64,000 nucleotides of DNA from Biscogniauxia marginata (Eukaryota > Ascomycota > Sordariomycetes > Xylariales > Xylariaceae): contig MU404060.1 of assembly GCA_022695795.1 (NCBI GenBank), positions 113,008 through 177,007 on the forward strand, written 5' to 3'. The notes under the pieces were generated by a model, which was given only the letters and a program-made list of their open reading frames with translations, made no database searches and was not told the origin of the DNA. Of the stretch, positions 25,217 through 36,844 are shown piece by piece (within the stretch, counting starts at the first letter, position 1; each line of letters opens with the position of its first letter). The position numbers and the translations under genes were made by a program.

Positions 25217-25735
25217 TCAGACACGTAGAGTCTTAAGAACAGCAACAGTCACGGCTATCCAGGCACCCAGATCTACCGTCAGCGACCTAATTGCGTTGAC
25301 CGAGAGCCACTCGTCTAGAGATTTATTGGCGTCGCCATCCGCATCCGCCTCCAAAGTAGCCTGGATGCTGGGCGCAATAAAAGGAGCAAATGCCAAGTGA
25401 GACACTGCTATGCTTGCCCCGGCCGCGTACCACCAGAACGACCCTCGAGCTTGTAATGCTGCACGCTGAGTATAAAGGTTGGCAACAGCTGTCGATGTCG
25501 TGGTCGTCACGAAGCCCAAGACCATAGGGAGCCCGGTGTAGAAGAATTTCTTGAAGTATGCAGGAAGCATTGGCTTGCTGTGCGTCCGGGTTTCGGGCCG
25601 GTTCAAAATGCCGAGGAAGAGATGCTGGTCCCACGCAAACAGCAGCGTACAAGTCGAAGAGACTAGTGGTGCGGCGCGTAATGCGACTAACGGGTCGAAG
25701 AAAAGTCCAGATGCCATGTTGTATCGTAATTCCAC
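25217..25735 (-). CDS. DUF1772-like small integral membrane protein
   Basis: Single exon, 172 codons from 25735 or, more likely, 166 codons from the ATG at 25717, which has a better Kozak context (ACAACATGG). About four hydrophobic helices are visible: near the N-terminus (PLVSSTCTLLFAW), a FFYTGLPMVLGFVTTTTSTAVANLY helix, SFWWYAAGASIAVSHLAFAPF, and a C-terminal RSLTVDLGAWIAVTVAVLKTL. The WWYAAG...HLAFAPFIAPSI and N-x-I-R-x-L-T-V-D-L-x-A-W patterns resemble the DUF1772/anthrone-oxygenase-like fungal membrane family. Family members near polyketide clusters oxidise anthrones, but no polyketide synthase is present here, so a substrate cannot be named. I am fairly sure it is a real gene, less sure of the family. 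Confidence 0.6.
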   Translation of the reverse strand: MELRYNMASGLFFDPLVALRAAPLVSSTCTLLFAWDQHLFLGILNRPETRTHSKPMLPAYFKKFFYTGLPMVLGFVTTTTSTAVANLYTQRAALQARGSFWWYAAGASIAVSHLAFAPFIAPSIQATLEADADGDANKSLDEWLSVNAIRSLTVDLGAWIAVTVAVLKTLRV

Positions 25736-27015
25736 CGCCGAGGATGTCGAATATCAAGGTGGCTTTAGTTGTGAGGACTCGTATGGGAGAGGGAGGAAAG
25801 GAAGGGATGAAGCCGTTCAGCGGTGGATGGACGCCTGCATCCTTCTTATAAATAGATACCCGCGACTAAGCAACAACCCTGCTAACAAGTCACTCTAATG
25901 CAGATAGATGATCGCACCACTCAATATCATCTGATGTCTTGCATCCTTCTTCCTTCAAAATTGGAGATCGGAACGTTGAACTGAGACTGTGAGAAAGAAG
26001 AGATATATATGTCTAACCAGCAGGGCCAATAAGTGTTTAACGCGTCAATCATCACAGCTCTCGCATATAGAGCAGTCGTGTTAACCATTTTCTTCCTTTT
26101 TTTCTACATAGGCCAGTCCCATGTAACTGTAATTATTCTTTGCATTCCTGTAGTGTCAAAGTCGTGACAGGGGTGTTTTAATTGTAATTTTCACGACCAT
26201 CTATGTTAGATTTAATGAAGTCCCGGGATTTTTAACCCCACAGTTTGGTAATATTAATAGCTGGCTCGTAGCCTTCTTTGCACGATCTACCTACTAGCCT
26301 TTTTATTTGGGGTTGCATACCATCTTATAACTGCATAATGAAGCTAAGAATACAAATCATGCATGCAAAAACCAGGGGTTTTTATGTTTGGTGTACCTAA
26401 TTCTTGAAGACTGAAATATCATAATTGCCGTCGTGATTATCAGCATTCATTATCAGATAAACTAGGTACCTGCCTACTATACCTTAATAATTATGTTCTG
26501 TTGTGAGAAATATTGGTTAAATACACGTAATAGGATCTATTTAAATTTCTTAGTTGCGACTACGTATCTATTGCAAGTTGCATTCGCATGATACCTCGTT
26601 GGAAGTGTTTTGAAATCGTTCACGCCAAGTATGAAAGTTCATCTGAGGTGTACTCCTATTTGGATTAGGGAAAGCTTCAAATGAAGTTCAAGAACGAAAC
26701 TAGAGACGTGTACGTTAAGTTGAGGTAGATGCTTTTTTTCTAATGCCTCATATTTGCCTGCTGGCTTTACTTTATCCCTGCTCGTAGACGAACATGTAAC
26801 GTTGTGCTAAGCTCTATTAAACTGACATCAGTCCCAGCCATGACAGACAGGTTATACCGGCTCCGGGCATACAGACTTCCCCATGGTATTAGCCCCACTG
26901 GCAGGCTCTCTCTCTTGTGCCGCTGAGACTACTATTTAGTATCACCGTGTATACATGGGCGCATTGCCATTTGTGGATCGTAACCTACTCTACGTGAAGG
27001 CAGTTATTTTATTGA
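25736..27015. other. Intergenic, AT-rich in the middle
   Basis: No gene seen. 26.1-26.6 kb is AT-rich with several TACCTA/TAGGTA words but no repeat structure I can define. Confidence 0.5.
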
Positions 27016-28554
27016 CTAAGAATCACTTCGCCTCCTTCCCAATAGAGCACTCTCCTCGTCAATGGCCGGGCTATCTTTCTGTGCAACAGGCTTGCTTCTT
27101 TGAAGGCTCAACCAAATAGCCGCCCCAATGATCAAGGCGCTTCCTACGAAGCTCATAATCGGAGGTGTTGTCCCCCAAATCACGCGTTCGATAATGAGTA
27201 CAAAAACCATTTGTATGTACTAAAGAAGTCAGTGAAGATAACGAGGTAGAACAAACTTTACGTACAGTCATGTTCGTCGCTCTTCCGGCCTTTTCTCTTT
27301 GTAGCCCCTCTGTCAAGAGGAACTGTAGCAAGAAACCCGCGATACCAATGACAGTCAACAGTGTCCTATACTTCGTCAGTTATTAAATAATTTCTGTCGT
27401 ATTGCCCCGTAATACGTACCATTGCATAGCACCCTTGGGCAGCACAAAATGGAGTTCTGGATGAACCAGAATGATTACGCTTGAGCCGATCGTCGCTAAG
27501 ATAGCGAAGTAGTTGACACTAATTAGAGAATGCGCACCCTTCCCTATCATACGTATAGTACCGTACGCAACAGCTGCGCCAAATGTCCCAATGATTGCAA
27601 ACATAATAGCAATTGCTCGTTGAGCTGGTGGGACAGAATCCGCTAGTACCAACTCATTATAATGATCTACGATGAGCATGGTCAAGGTCTTGTTTTTGTG
27701 GATTGGATCATTAAATAAAGGGTTTGCAGCCTCGTGTCCAAAGAGGAAAGCTGGTCGAGCAATTAATATTACCCCGATGAAGGCAATCAGTCCAGCCATG
27801 GCTTCTTGCACCCCGTACGGCTCCTAGAAAGAGGTTAAGTCTCTATATCAATCGGGTACCGAGAGTGCGTAGCTACCTTCAGCCAAATAAAACAGACAAT
27901 GGCAGTCCAAGTAGGTACTAAAAACGTTATAGCAGTTGCATCAGATATTTCCAGATACGAGAGCGAATCTGAGAGCTATTAGTTTACAACACTTTTGATC
28001 AACCTTCCACATAGTAAACATAATATGCTTACAGTATAGACCAAAAAGTCCAACGAAACCCGCGGTACCCCGCAATAGCAGAAGTCGTCTAACACGTCGT
28101 TGACCCAGGGGGAAATCAGGAACTTTCTTATACCACATGTACAGAGATCCAAGTACCGCTGTCGTCAGCATGCGGACAAATATGATCTGTAAGGCATGGA
28201 ACCTGTTGGGTGAATCGGGAGACGTTAGCAGTTTTGCTGCCGTGTTCATCTGATACTGTTAGTTTCCCAGACATAGGCGACACGACGGAGGGATGGGCTT
28301 CGCACAATAGATCCGAAACTCTGAGCTGCAAAGACGAGCACCAAGCCAATATTCCTCTGGTAAAAGTGTCTCAGGCCTTGCCAAACGTTGAGCTGTTGTT
28401 GTTCAGCCTCGTCTCCGCTGCAAGGGCCAGATGCCTGCTCGGCACGATCCGTGGTCGCGGCACCATCATCGCCTTCAGTTGTCAAGGTTGAGACTGAAAC
28501 TTCATGCTCAACGGTCGGAGTGTCCTTAGAGCCATCTGTAGCTCCGTAACCCAT
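27016..28554 (-). CDS. EamA/DMT-superfamily (SLC35G-like) membrane transporter
   Basis: Six minus-strand exons: 28554-28306, 28249-28033, 27968-27877, 27823-27420, 27365-27266, 27219-27016; 1266 nt, 421 residues. All joins restore family sequence, for example GLYYSLSYLEISDATAI and MNTAAKLL...ALQIIFVRM. Two EamA repeats of about five helices each are visible: the first includes VRMLTTAVLGSLYMWYKK and LVPTWTAIVCFIWLKEPYG, the second FAIIGTFGAAVAYGTIRMIG, SLISVNYFAILATIGSSVI and MVFVLIIERVIWGTTP. Helix ends carry the short basic loops usual in the family. The N-terminal about 75 residues are polar and cytosolic. DMT proteins move metabolites such as nucleotide-sugars, amino acids or purines; the substrate here is unknown. 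The C-terminus ends in a polar tail with SALLGRRRS, a dileucine-like sorting signal. Start chosen at MGYGATDG because the upstream in-frame ATG adds only 17 atypical residues. Confidence 0.88.
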
Positions 28555-28605
28555 GTTAAAATAATAATGCAACTTCTTCACGTGGGAAACGATTGAACTG
28601 TGCAT

Positions 28606-29631
28606 ACCGCTGCAGAATTTATCCTACGTAGGTATTTAGTGTAGTGCCCCTTAGCGTCTGAGAGCGTGTCCCGAGCCGAAGCCGAAAGCCGAGAACTGCC
28701 AGGCCGATTGAAGCCGTGGGTGGACTCGAAAGCGGCTAAGTTCAATATTGCCATTTTCAGTTAGTTGGTGAATCTGACAGGGGCTGTTGCGTGCGGGTCA
28801 GGACTTCGATGCTTCGATCCAGGAACAAAGGTACCTAGCAATGGTCTCAATTCAGCGCCTTTTCTTTTTTTTTTCTCTTTTTTTTTTTTTCATACTAAGG
28901 TTATAGTAACCCATTATTAATAACGTAATACAGAGAAGAAGAAGGGGAAGAAAGAGGGCAAACAGTAAAATCAACGTGGTTGTGTCTCGCGAAGAATCTA
29001 CATATTATCTACTCAACCTTAACACTAGACCCAAATTTTAAGCTTAACCAGTCTCCTCAAATAACAGGTAATATATTAATCTGCAACTGCATATCGATGG
29101 AGTTACCAACTTGCTAACCCTATACCCAAGTTGCTTTAGACCCACGCAGGGATTTTGCAACTCACCTCTCATAGTAGACAGGACCAAGGCTGCTTAGATA
29201 TCGTGGGCTTTCGCCAAGTAATTTTTTGCCAGGCAGCACATGCTTTATCATCTCTCTTATGTTGTTACGATAGGTTAATATGGGAAGTTGTCGACCAGGA
29301 TAGCATGTAGTAATTATAGCTCAGCTATCCTTCATTGATATCTAGCTTCTTGCCTAGCTCATGCATGGCCATCTAGGCACTTTCATAATCAGAGAGCCTG
29401 GGTTTCATGTGCATGAGCTGAAATACTATCTTCTAGCCGGCGAATATACAAAATTGCGTTGGTCAATCCGGACGGCCCCCAACCGCTGCCAAGTAAGGAC
29501 GGAGCACAGGCTAACCGAACTTCCAGATGCTTTTCCTCCTGTCTAGGTACCCTTCTGTGAATCTTCATTATGTGTCGTCTTCTCATTTACCCCCCAATCC
29601 ATTATACCGGGTGCATCCAGACGATAGCACG
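28606..29631. other. Intergenic, poly-T tract
   Basis: Contains a T-rich tract (about 28861-28890). No gene seen; the in-frame extension 29527-29631 upstream of the next gene is unlikely to be coding. Confidence 0.5.
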
Positions 29632-30436
29632 ATGAGTTATGTTTTTGCTTCTCCAGCATCAGATAAGGAGCCGACGTCAACACCAGGGCCTTACCCTGCG
29701 GGCTTGGAGTTGGCTGAACATCAACCACCACCACCTAACTGGGCAGGTAATGCAGCAGACTCGACACCGCTAGACGAGAAGCGTAGAGTATGCGGATTAC
29801 GCAGAACAACATTTATCCTCGTCATAGCACTCATTATTGTTATCATCGCCGCTGCCGTAGGCGGCGGAGTCGGAGGGTCGCTCGCAGTACAGAATGCAAA
29901 AAAGTCAGATAAGATCTTTTAACATGATGGCATGATCTTAAGTAGGGAAGTAGAACTAACGGGATCACTGTCATAGTAATGCCGCAAGCTGTCTATCAGA
30001 TGATGCTGCCGCCAGCGTCTCGACCGTCACCTTGATAGCGACCGCCACAGCCACCAGGACCGGTACTTCGACGGCTTCAGGTCTTACCGTACCGACTGGA
30101 GTCCTTGCGCTGGACTGCCCGGGCTTAGACAACCGAGACCAGGTCATCACATTGGGCGACAACTCGTGGACCTTTACACCGTCCTGTGGCACCGACTACT
30201 GGGGCTCAGACTTCGGCGCCGTAATCGTATACTCGTTCCATGATTGCCTGCAGGCGTGTGCGGCCCATAATCACTTCAGTGGAGAGGACCAGTGCATGGC
30301 GGTTACGTTCAGTGCTAACCAGACGGCCAAAATCCCCACGAATTATGGTAACTGCTGGCTGAAATCGGACAGCGGGGAGGAAAACGACGGGACGGACAAC
30401 ACCGTGGCTGGTGCCGTATTGAGGACTTCGAGATGA
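29632..30436 (+). CDS. Type II membrane protein with small cysteine-containing extracellular domain
   Basis: Exons 29632-29903 and 29977-30436 give 243 residues. The intron has a weak donor (GTCAGA), a good ACTAAC branch point and a TCATAG acceptor; exon phases agree. The layout is a Pro-rich cytosolic N-terminus (about 1-58), the CGLRRTTF basic anchor, one transmembrane helix with AAAVGGGVGGSLA, a Ser/Thr-rich stalk, and a C-terminal domain with Cys residues in LDCPGL, SCGTDYWG, HDCLQACAAHN, DQCMAVTF and GNCWL. The spacing resembles PAN/apple-like modules used for carbohydrate or protein binding at fungal surfaces. This single-helix plus GGGVGG architecture is common in Sordariomycetes. Role is unknown; cell-wall sensing or adhesion is inference. 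Start 29632 chosen because the 35 codons upstream look non-coding. Confidence 0.72.
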
Positions 30437-31077
30437 TATCAGAAATCTATGATTCTTTTCCTTTCTTCCAAGTATGCGTCGTGCTCAGGGACGGATTGGC
30501 GAACGAGCTTTGAAAGGTTTCGATATATTTTGCTTTATACCTACTGATGGACCCTGTACTGTTATGGCTGGTTTGCACCTCTATGTACTCACAGAGTGAA
30601 TATTATCTAATGAAAACTACGGCAGGAGGCTCAAACTGACGTGTTTTTGCACTATTAACCCTTCCATGAATGACAATTTCATGTTCCGTACTTGAGGATC
30701 CAAAAGGATCGCAAGCGCCTGTCATGCTTACCAGGTTTCTAGGTTACATTCATTTTTCCTACCTCCTTAATTGGCCGTGAAGACGCCCCTAATGCAATGC
30801 TCGTATATACTAGTGTCCAATCTTCGCAAGGAATCATATAGGGGGGCTTATTTTCACCCAAGCTAGCCAGGTGTGGTAATACGCCGTATATAAGCACAGA
30901 TCCCACGTTTCAATCCCAACGACTGAGCCGCGCTGGGCGCGTTGAAATCTTATAACGCGATAGCCGCTATAGGCCATAAGCCACGTAGGCAGCGGCTCGG
31001 CGTAGGAATAGGTAGAAGCTAAACATCATCATTGTCACTACGCGAAGAAAAAGAAAAAGAGCCCCCAAAATAAAGAG
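30437..31077. other. Intergenic
   Basis: No gene or repeat seen. Confidence 0.5.
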
Positions 31078-31680
31078 ATGCCTGCAAGAACTCGTACTTC
31101 CGAACAAAAAATATTCACACGACCGGCGCCGTCTGCGGTCACATATGATCTCTCAATCCCCGACCAGACCACCATCAGGCTTCCCCCTGGGTCGGCGTGG
31201 ACATCGGGCCCGCATTGGCACAGCGCGCATACCGAATTCCTGCAAGTGCTATCCGGGCGCGCCGAGGTGATGCTCCACGGAACCGTGATGCCGACGGTCG
31301 GCGCTGCCGATGGTGTCATAATTGTGCCCCGCGGCACGATCCACGAGTGGCGAAGGAGCCAGGACGCGGGGCTGGACGGCGAGCTAGTCGTGCGGGAGTG
31401 GACGGACCCGAAAGACGGGGAGAAGGAGACGTTCTTCAGAAACCTCAACGGCATTATCCTCGACGCGATCAGAGAAGGCAAAGGTAGTTGGAGGATGCGC
31501 ACGCTAGACCTCGAGTTGATGAATCTTTTCTGGAGGATGGACAATTGGCCCTTGTTTTTGAGCATATACTGGCCGGGGTGGGTCCAAAGCGTCGTTACGA
31601 GGACCGTGTTGTTGAGCTCCGTAATCCTAGGTAAGATTGTGGGCTGTCACGGCTTGTATGGGGAGTATTGTACAGGGTGA
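31078..31680 (+). CDS. RmlC-type cupin domain protein
   Basis: Single exon, 200 residues. Cupin motif 1 appears as GPHWHSAHTEFLQVLSG, with metal ligands His46, His48 and Glu53; motif 2 is PRGTIHEW with the fourth ligand His89. The beta-strand pattern (SGRAEVMLHG, DGVIIVPRG) fits a single conserved beta-barrel. The C-terminal half (DLELMNLFWRMDNWPLFL and WVQSVVTRTVLLSSVILG) is helical and hydrophobic, so the protein may associate with membranes. The C-terminal GKIVGCHGLYGEY fits the family ending, so the GGTAAG at 31629 is probably not a used donor. Cupins of this type may be dioxygenases, isomerases or metal-binding storage proteins; the reaction cannot be deduced. Confidence 0.75.
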   Translation: MPARTRTSEQKIFTRPAPSAVTYDLSIPDQTTIRLPPGSAWTSGPHWHSAHTEFLQVLSGRAEVMLHGTVMPTVGAADGVIIVPRGTIHEWRRSQDAGLDGELVVREWTDPKDGEKETFFRNLNGIILDAIREGKGSWRMRTLDLELMNLFWRMDNWPLFLSIYWPGWVQSVVTRTVLLSSVILGKIVGCHGLYGEYCTG

Positions 31681-32335
31681 TGTTGCTGTTGACGTGTGAA
31701 GAATATTGCAGCTCAATCAATCCAATATCATAGATAGATCACTGGATATTAATGATATATTGCCCGCTGTGATGATCAAACTGCATGCTTGTAAATCCTG
31801 TAACTCTATTAGCATTTTATACATGCCCCTAGTAGGTAAGTTGGTGGCATATATGTACTCGATTCTAATATGTGGTTTGAGCGAGGACTTCCTGCTCTGT
31901 GATGGTCACGTATATTTCTCGTTTCTTCCCCTCCAATTGCTAGATCCCTATGCATCGCAGGGGTTGGTTTGATTTGAAGTTGATGGTACCTAATAATAAC
32001 AGTTAATCGTCCCTGGTACCGTGTATTTCGATAGCTTCATAGTATTGAGGCGCTAGGATATCAAGACATGTTACATGAATTTATTACTTTCACATCCAAC
32101 GGTACATATTCTCTTTTTCTATGTTTCCTTTTTCGTACGCTAATACGTTTTCTGTATTATAAGGCTGTTTTTAAGGCAGGCATTGTGTATTAGACTAAGG
32201 AGGAATTCTAGAGACCTTGGGAGGCCGTGGTATATGTATGTGTGTATGTGTGTGCATATAGACGATAGTTGTGAGTCGTCTACCCTCACTGTTTCAAGAG
32301 TTACTATATCCACTCATGTTATTACAAGCCAACTT
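31681..32335. other. Intergenic
   Basis: No gene. Short TATGTGTG microsatellite around 32234-32256. Confidence 0.5.
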
Positions 32336-35300
32336 CTAGTGGCTAGAATCTGCTTCCGGATACGGTAGCCTCTTCTGGCCCATCCGATCTCTGAAGAACG
32401 CTTCGGTTTCATACATCTTCGAACGCTTCATTCTCGTGGAGAGAATGTCTTCTTCCGTGTACAGGTTCTTCGATCTCTCCTTTTCTTCGATAATCTCTCC
32501 GTACATAATTTCTGCTCGCTGATAATCTGTTTCGCACTTTTGAACATCTGATGCACTTAATTTCTCTCTAGTGTATAGTCGGTGAGCTCGTTTACGATAA
32601 CTTAAAGCATGGTTCTCCTTGGCCGCAAGGAACATTGGGTGTGAGCGCCCGAGAGCCCGCGACATGATGTCAAATGCCTCTTGGTACTTAGTATCGGCGC
32701 CCTCGAAGTCCCCTTTCAAGTCACATAGTGCGGCCCCCTTCGCTATCGAGATTGCAGTGCTAGGATGTGGCCCTAGCGTTTTCCGTTTGACGCTGATAGT
32801 GAGGTTGAAAATGTCTTCAGCATTTTCGAAGGTACCCCGTAGCTGAAAGATCTGTGCGAGCTCTTCGGCAGCATCCAAAGTTACCGGGTTGTTAATACCC
32901 AGAAGTTTAACGTATGATAGGAAAACCTGACGATAAAGGGCTAGTGCATTACTCAGTTTACCGAGGCTTTTCATTGTGACAGCCATTTGGTGAACTGTGT
33001 GTATTGTGCGCGTGTCGACAGTACCAAAGTCTTCCTCTTGGTATCCCTCAAGAGAGATATAATGCGTTCTGGCCATTTCCATCTCGCCATTAGCCGCAGC
33101 ACTGTAGGCTTTCGCTAGTTCGACCCTTCGTCCTAGACGACGATCCTGACGAATAATATCATTGACTTGGAGGTCCTTCAATAGTCTGCGGCACTCAATT
33201 AGGTTATCTTGTTGCTGGTACACTGATGCCATCGATAATATCGTCTCTGTCTGTTCTACTGGCGTCATGCGGCCTGGGTTTTGTAGTGCCAGCGCGAAAC
33301 AATCGATAGCTTCTCTCCCTTCTCCCTGCCTCATAAATAGGCCGCCAAGCACGTGCCATTCTATCTCGAGTAACTTCTCAGAGTTATCTTTGAGAACATC
33401 TGACAACTCAAAACAGGCCTTGGCATGAGGCAATATCATACGCTCGGCAGTTTGAATGTCCCGGAGACCTCTTGTTGACTCCTGAAGGCGGATCAACCGA
33501 ACACAGCAGAAGCAAGCTAACCAGGCGCTATGGACTTTCGTCTGCCTACTAGTCATCCAAGTCGATCTTACCCACTCCCGAACGTTTTGATGAAGCAAGA
33601 ACTGGTCAGCTGAGCTCACGTGCTGTTCTGATGATAGCTTAGTCCCTGACTCAGACTGAGGAATTCGAAGCATGATGTTGAGTTCTTCAAATGTGGCTAG
33701 AACCGTGATCACTTTGTCTGGATGTGTTTTTTGTATATCTATGCTCCAGTCAGTAGGGCCTTACGTCCTTATAACATTTATTACTAACTTAAAATGCCGC
33801 CTCCAGTATCGCTAAAGCAAATCTCCTGTGCGACCTTGTATAGAAGCTTGAAGGGTAAAGCTTTTGGTGATAGCAATGAGCAGACCTGAAGTAATTCTGT
33901 TCCTAAAGGTGACTGTAGGCCTTGAAGCGAGGATTCAGGATTTTGCAACGCATTCAGGTATCCATACAACGTCTGCCTAGCCGTTCTCACACGAACTGCC
34001 GCACAAACTATAGCCTGGGGTAAGAAGTTGAGCTGTTTGACGATGTCTCGACACATCCTCTCTATAAGGTTTCGTGAGCAGTTACCGAGTTAATGGCGGT
34101 GATCGGACTTACCAGTTTCACCACCCGTATCAGATGGCACTGGAGTGGGATAAGCTATGCCACTCATTTCCCGAAAAAGTTCCATTGCATCCTCTTCGCA
34201 CCACGCCGGCATACGTAGCTCTTTCCCCCACGGACATGCAGCTCTGTCTTCAGATATGAAGATCATTCGGCCGTGACAAGAGAATGGGATGAAATCTAGA
34301 AGGTTGTAATTTCCTCGAACATTGTCGAAGACAAGGACCCATTTGTTGTTCTCTCGTAAAAGCCAATCCTTGGCCCCTTTGACGGCTGATTGGATATCGA
34401 CTGGTTCCAGTTGTTTCAAACAATGCTCCTTTAGCATGTCCTTGATGTCCGGAATGCCGAGATCCCTTTCCACGCGCTTCCTCGCTTCCTTAGGGTCAGA
34501 GATAGGGTCAGATAAATCCCTAGAGTAGCGCTTTTCGCCGTGATATTCGACAATAATTCTGAGAAGCTCAAGATAGCTAGCGATAATAGTCTCGCGACTC
34601 TCGGCATTTATCCAAAAACAGAAATTCATCTTGCTACCTACGTTCTCGCAGTAATCTCGTGCTAGGGTTGTTTTGCCTACGCCCGGTAAGCCGTGAATTG
34701 TGACCATATTGAAGTCATCAGTTGATATTGAGGACTGGAGCAGTCTCTCTAGTTCATCAGCAAGCCAGGTTCGGGTGACCAGTCTCGTATGGGGAACTGG
34801 ATGAGTGGGTTGAATATCAAAATCATTTTGGAGATACGAAAGTGCGTTGTCTTCTTCGTGACTAGTCAGTACAAGTCCTAACCAAACCACTTCGACTGTA
34901 AATACGACCCAGGATCTTACCGAGTAATGCATCGGTTAAGTTGTGTCGCTGCAGTTTGACTGATGCTCTTTCACTCCATTCACTGAGTAGTTTTCGAAAG
35001 ACCCTCATGAATTTCTGAAAGCAAGGGTCGTCATCACCCTGAAACTTCACTAACCCAGTATGGTTCCTCTCTAATGGAAGTCTTATTCTGTCACTCGATG
35101 TGTTCAACGTATTTGGCTCGCTGACAATCTAGTTACTACAAGTTAGATAGTAATTTGCACACAAATCGTGGGACGCTCACGAATTCCTTGTGACCACGAA
35201 AGGACGTTCTCTTCGTCTCATAGATTTCCAGGACCTTGATTTCCGACCTAATCGGCTTATAGGCTTGTAACTCATCAGTAAGCCACCTAGCGTCTTGGAT

Positions 35301-36003
35301 AGGCGATGGATCCTTTAAGGGCGTTGCCTTTGTCTCGTTATTTGGTTCAAGGAGAGATATTTTGCGGATAGTGGCTGCTAACGACTCCGGAGGGCTATCG
35401 TCATCAGGAGTTCCAAGATAGACGACTCCTCCAGTCGAGATTTCGATAGATCGAAGACCTTGATCTATCGACTCGCTCGAAAATATAAGTGCTCTCTTTA
35501 CTATCAAACCTCCGAGACTGTGTGCAATAAACACTATAGGTCTCGTCATTGTGCCTGTTTTTTGCCGGTAACGCACAAGATCATGAACTAAGTCGTGCGA
35601 GCGACTGTAGAGAACCATTCCAGCATAGGCCTCCGATCTAAAGAGATCTGGATCATACGAGTATGACATTATTCGAAGAGATTGGCCACATTTGTCCTTA
35701 GCGAGACCAGCTTCCAGCCAAGTTTGCCGTTTGCGCGTACCAGCGCTCCATGTCCACGATTTGAAGCCACGAGCCAAACCATGGACTGCGACGACGCTAC
35801 AGCAGAGAATATTAGCAAGAAACTCCCAGAGCGAGCTCAAATGAAGCATACTCTATTATTGATTCGCCGACTTCCGGATTATGAATGAGCTCAATATGAC
35901 CCAGCTCGTCTGTCGCGGGCTCATTTTCGGCACCCTTACTGCGACGCTGAAATAGCCCGCTCAAAACTCTCGCGGGTGCAAGAGTCTCCTGAATCACCAT
36001 CAC
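32336..36003 (-). CDS. NLR-type STAND receptor: alpha/beta-hydrolase - NB-ARC - TPR
   Basis: Six minus-strand exons: 36003-35852, 35796-35181, 35128-34921, 34853-34113, 34061-33789, 33738-32336; 3393 nt, 1130 residues. Residues about 40-250 form a PGAP1/DUF676-like alpha/beta hydrolase effector: IELIHNPE, VVAVHGLARG (oxyanion region) and the nucleophile elbow AHSLGG (Ser about 144). The NB-ARC/STAND NTPase follows: Walker A GLPGVGKTT (380-388) and Walker B WVLVFDNV (about 497-504). The C-terminal about 450 residues are TPR units (GREAIDCFALALQ, AEDIFNLTISVKRKTLGPHP, KYQEAFDIMSRALGRSHP). In known fungal NLRs, ligand sensing by TPR/WD/ANK repeats drives oligomerisation and switches on the N-terminal effector. 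The acceptor of exon 4 is CGAAG, 12 nt beyond a CTGAC branch point; the nearer CTAG is only two bases away and off frame. It lies directly downstream of a CHAT protease gene on the same strand. Confidence 0.88.
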
Positions 36004-36844
36004 GATTCGTCACATCGACAAGAAGCAACTCATCTGGGTAAAATTAATAGGGAGAAGAATGAGGCTTGCAAATGATGCGCATTCATTTGCGCCAACGCTC
36101 GAATAATCAATTTGTCTGCTACTAAGATGAGGGTGGTAGAACTGGAAAAACAAAGACAGATGAGCGGGGCGCAGTCATGCGTTGAAGTGTTGGTGGCCAC
36201 AATTGCCTCAGCTTACATCAACATCCAATGACCATTGAGATCATATCTATTAGAGCACTGCCACAAGACAGTGCCACCACGGTGTAAGTGCGCCATGATA
36301 CATCATCATTGGGGTCGGGAAGGCATATTAAGCCAGGCGAGTCCTTTGTCAATGCTAGCACGTGTCCAACAGGAGTTTGCTGTAAAATTCCCTGATCTAA
36401 GCCAGGGGTATGCAAGGAATCAGCTTCTTCCTATTGTTTGAAATGTAAGCCTCACCAAGCTAAGGCGCATAATACTTTTCCCCTATAATAATAAATCCAT
36501 ATCTATTTCCCAACCTCACAGGTAGCTTCCATTTCCATTGGTGGTGGCAGTTCATACGGATGCCGTTGTTTATAGAAATTTCAATAGATATAATGGCAGT
36601 ATTGCAAATGACAGAAATGTATATGAACTCTGGAGAATATGGCACAATGGCTCGTTAAACCAAGTATCCGTATTATGGAATAGAGTCCCGACCTCACCTG
36701 TTCCTACGAGCTACTATTGCTGCGCATTGATAAATACTGGTTTTATTGATCTAACCAAAATATTATTATATGTAATTCGAAAACGGTCATTCCATATTAC
36801 CAAGCCAAATTTATCCTGATTTATCAAGCAAGTGTCAACTCTGG
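36004..36844. other. Intergenic between NLR and CHAT protease genes
   Basis: Should contain the promoter of the NLR gene and the terminator of the protease gene, both on the minus strand. No further gene recognised. Confidence 0.5.

Noticed and set aside
25217..31680. Secondary-metabolite gene cluster (anthrone-oxygenase-like protein, transporter, cupin)
   Set aside because: No polyketide synthase, peptide synthetase, terpene cyclase or cluster regulator in the window; the genes are spaced and unrelated.
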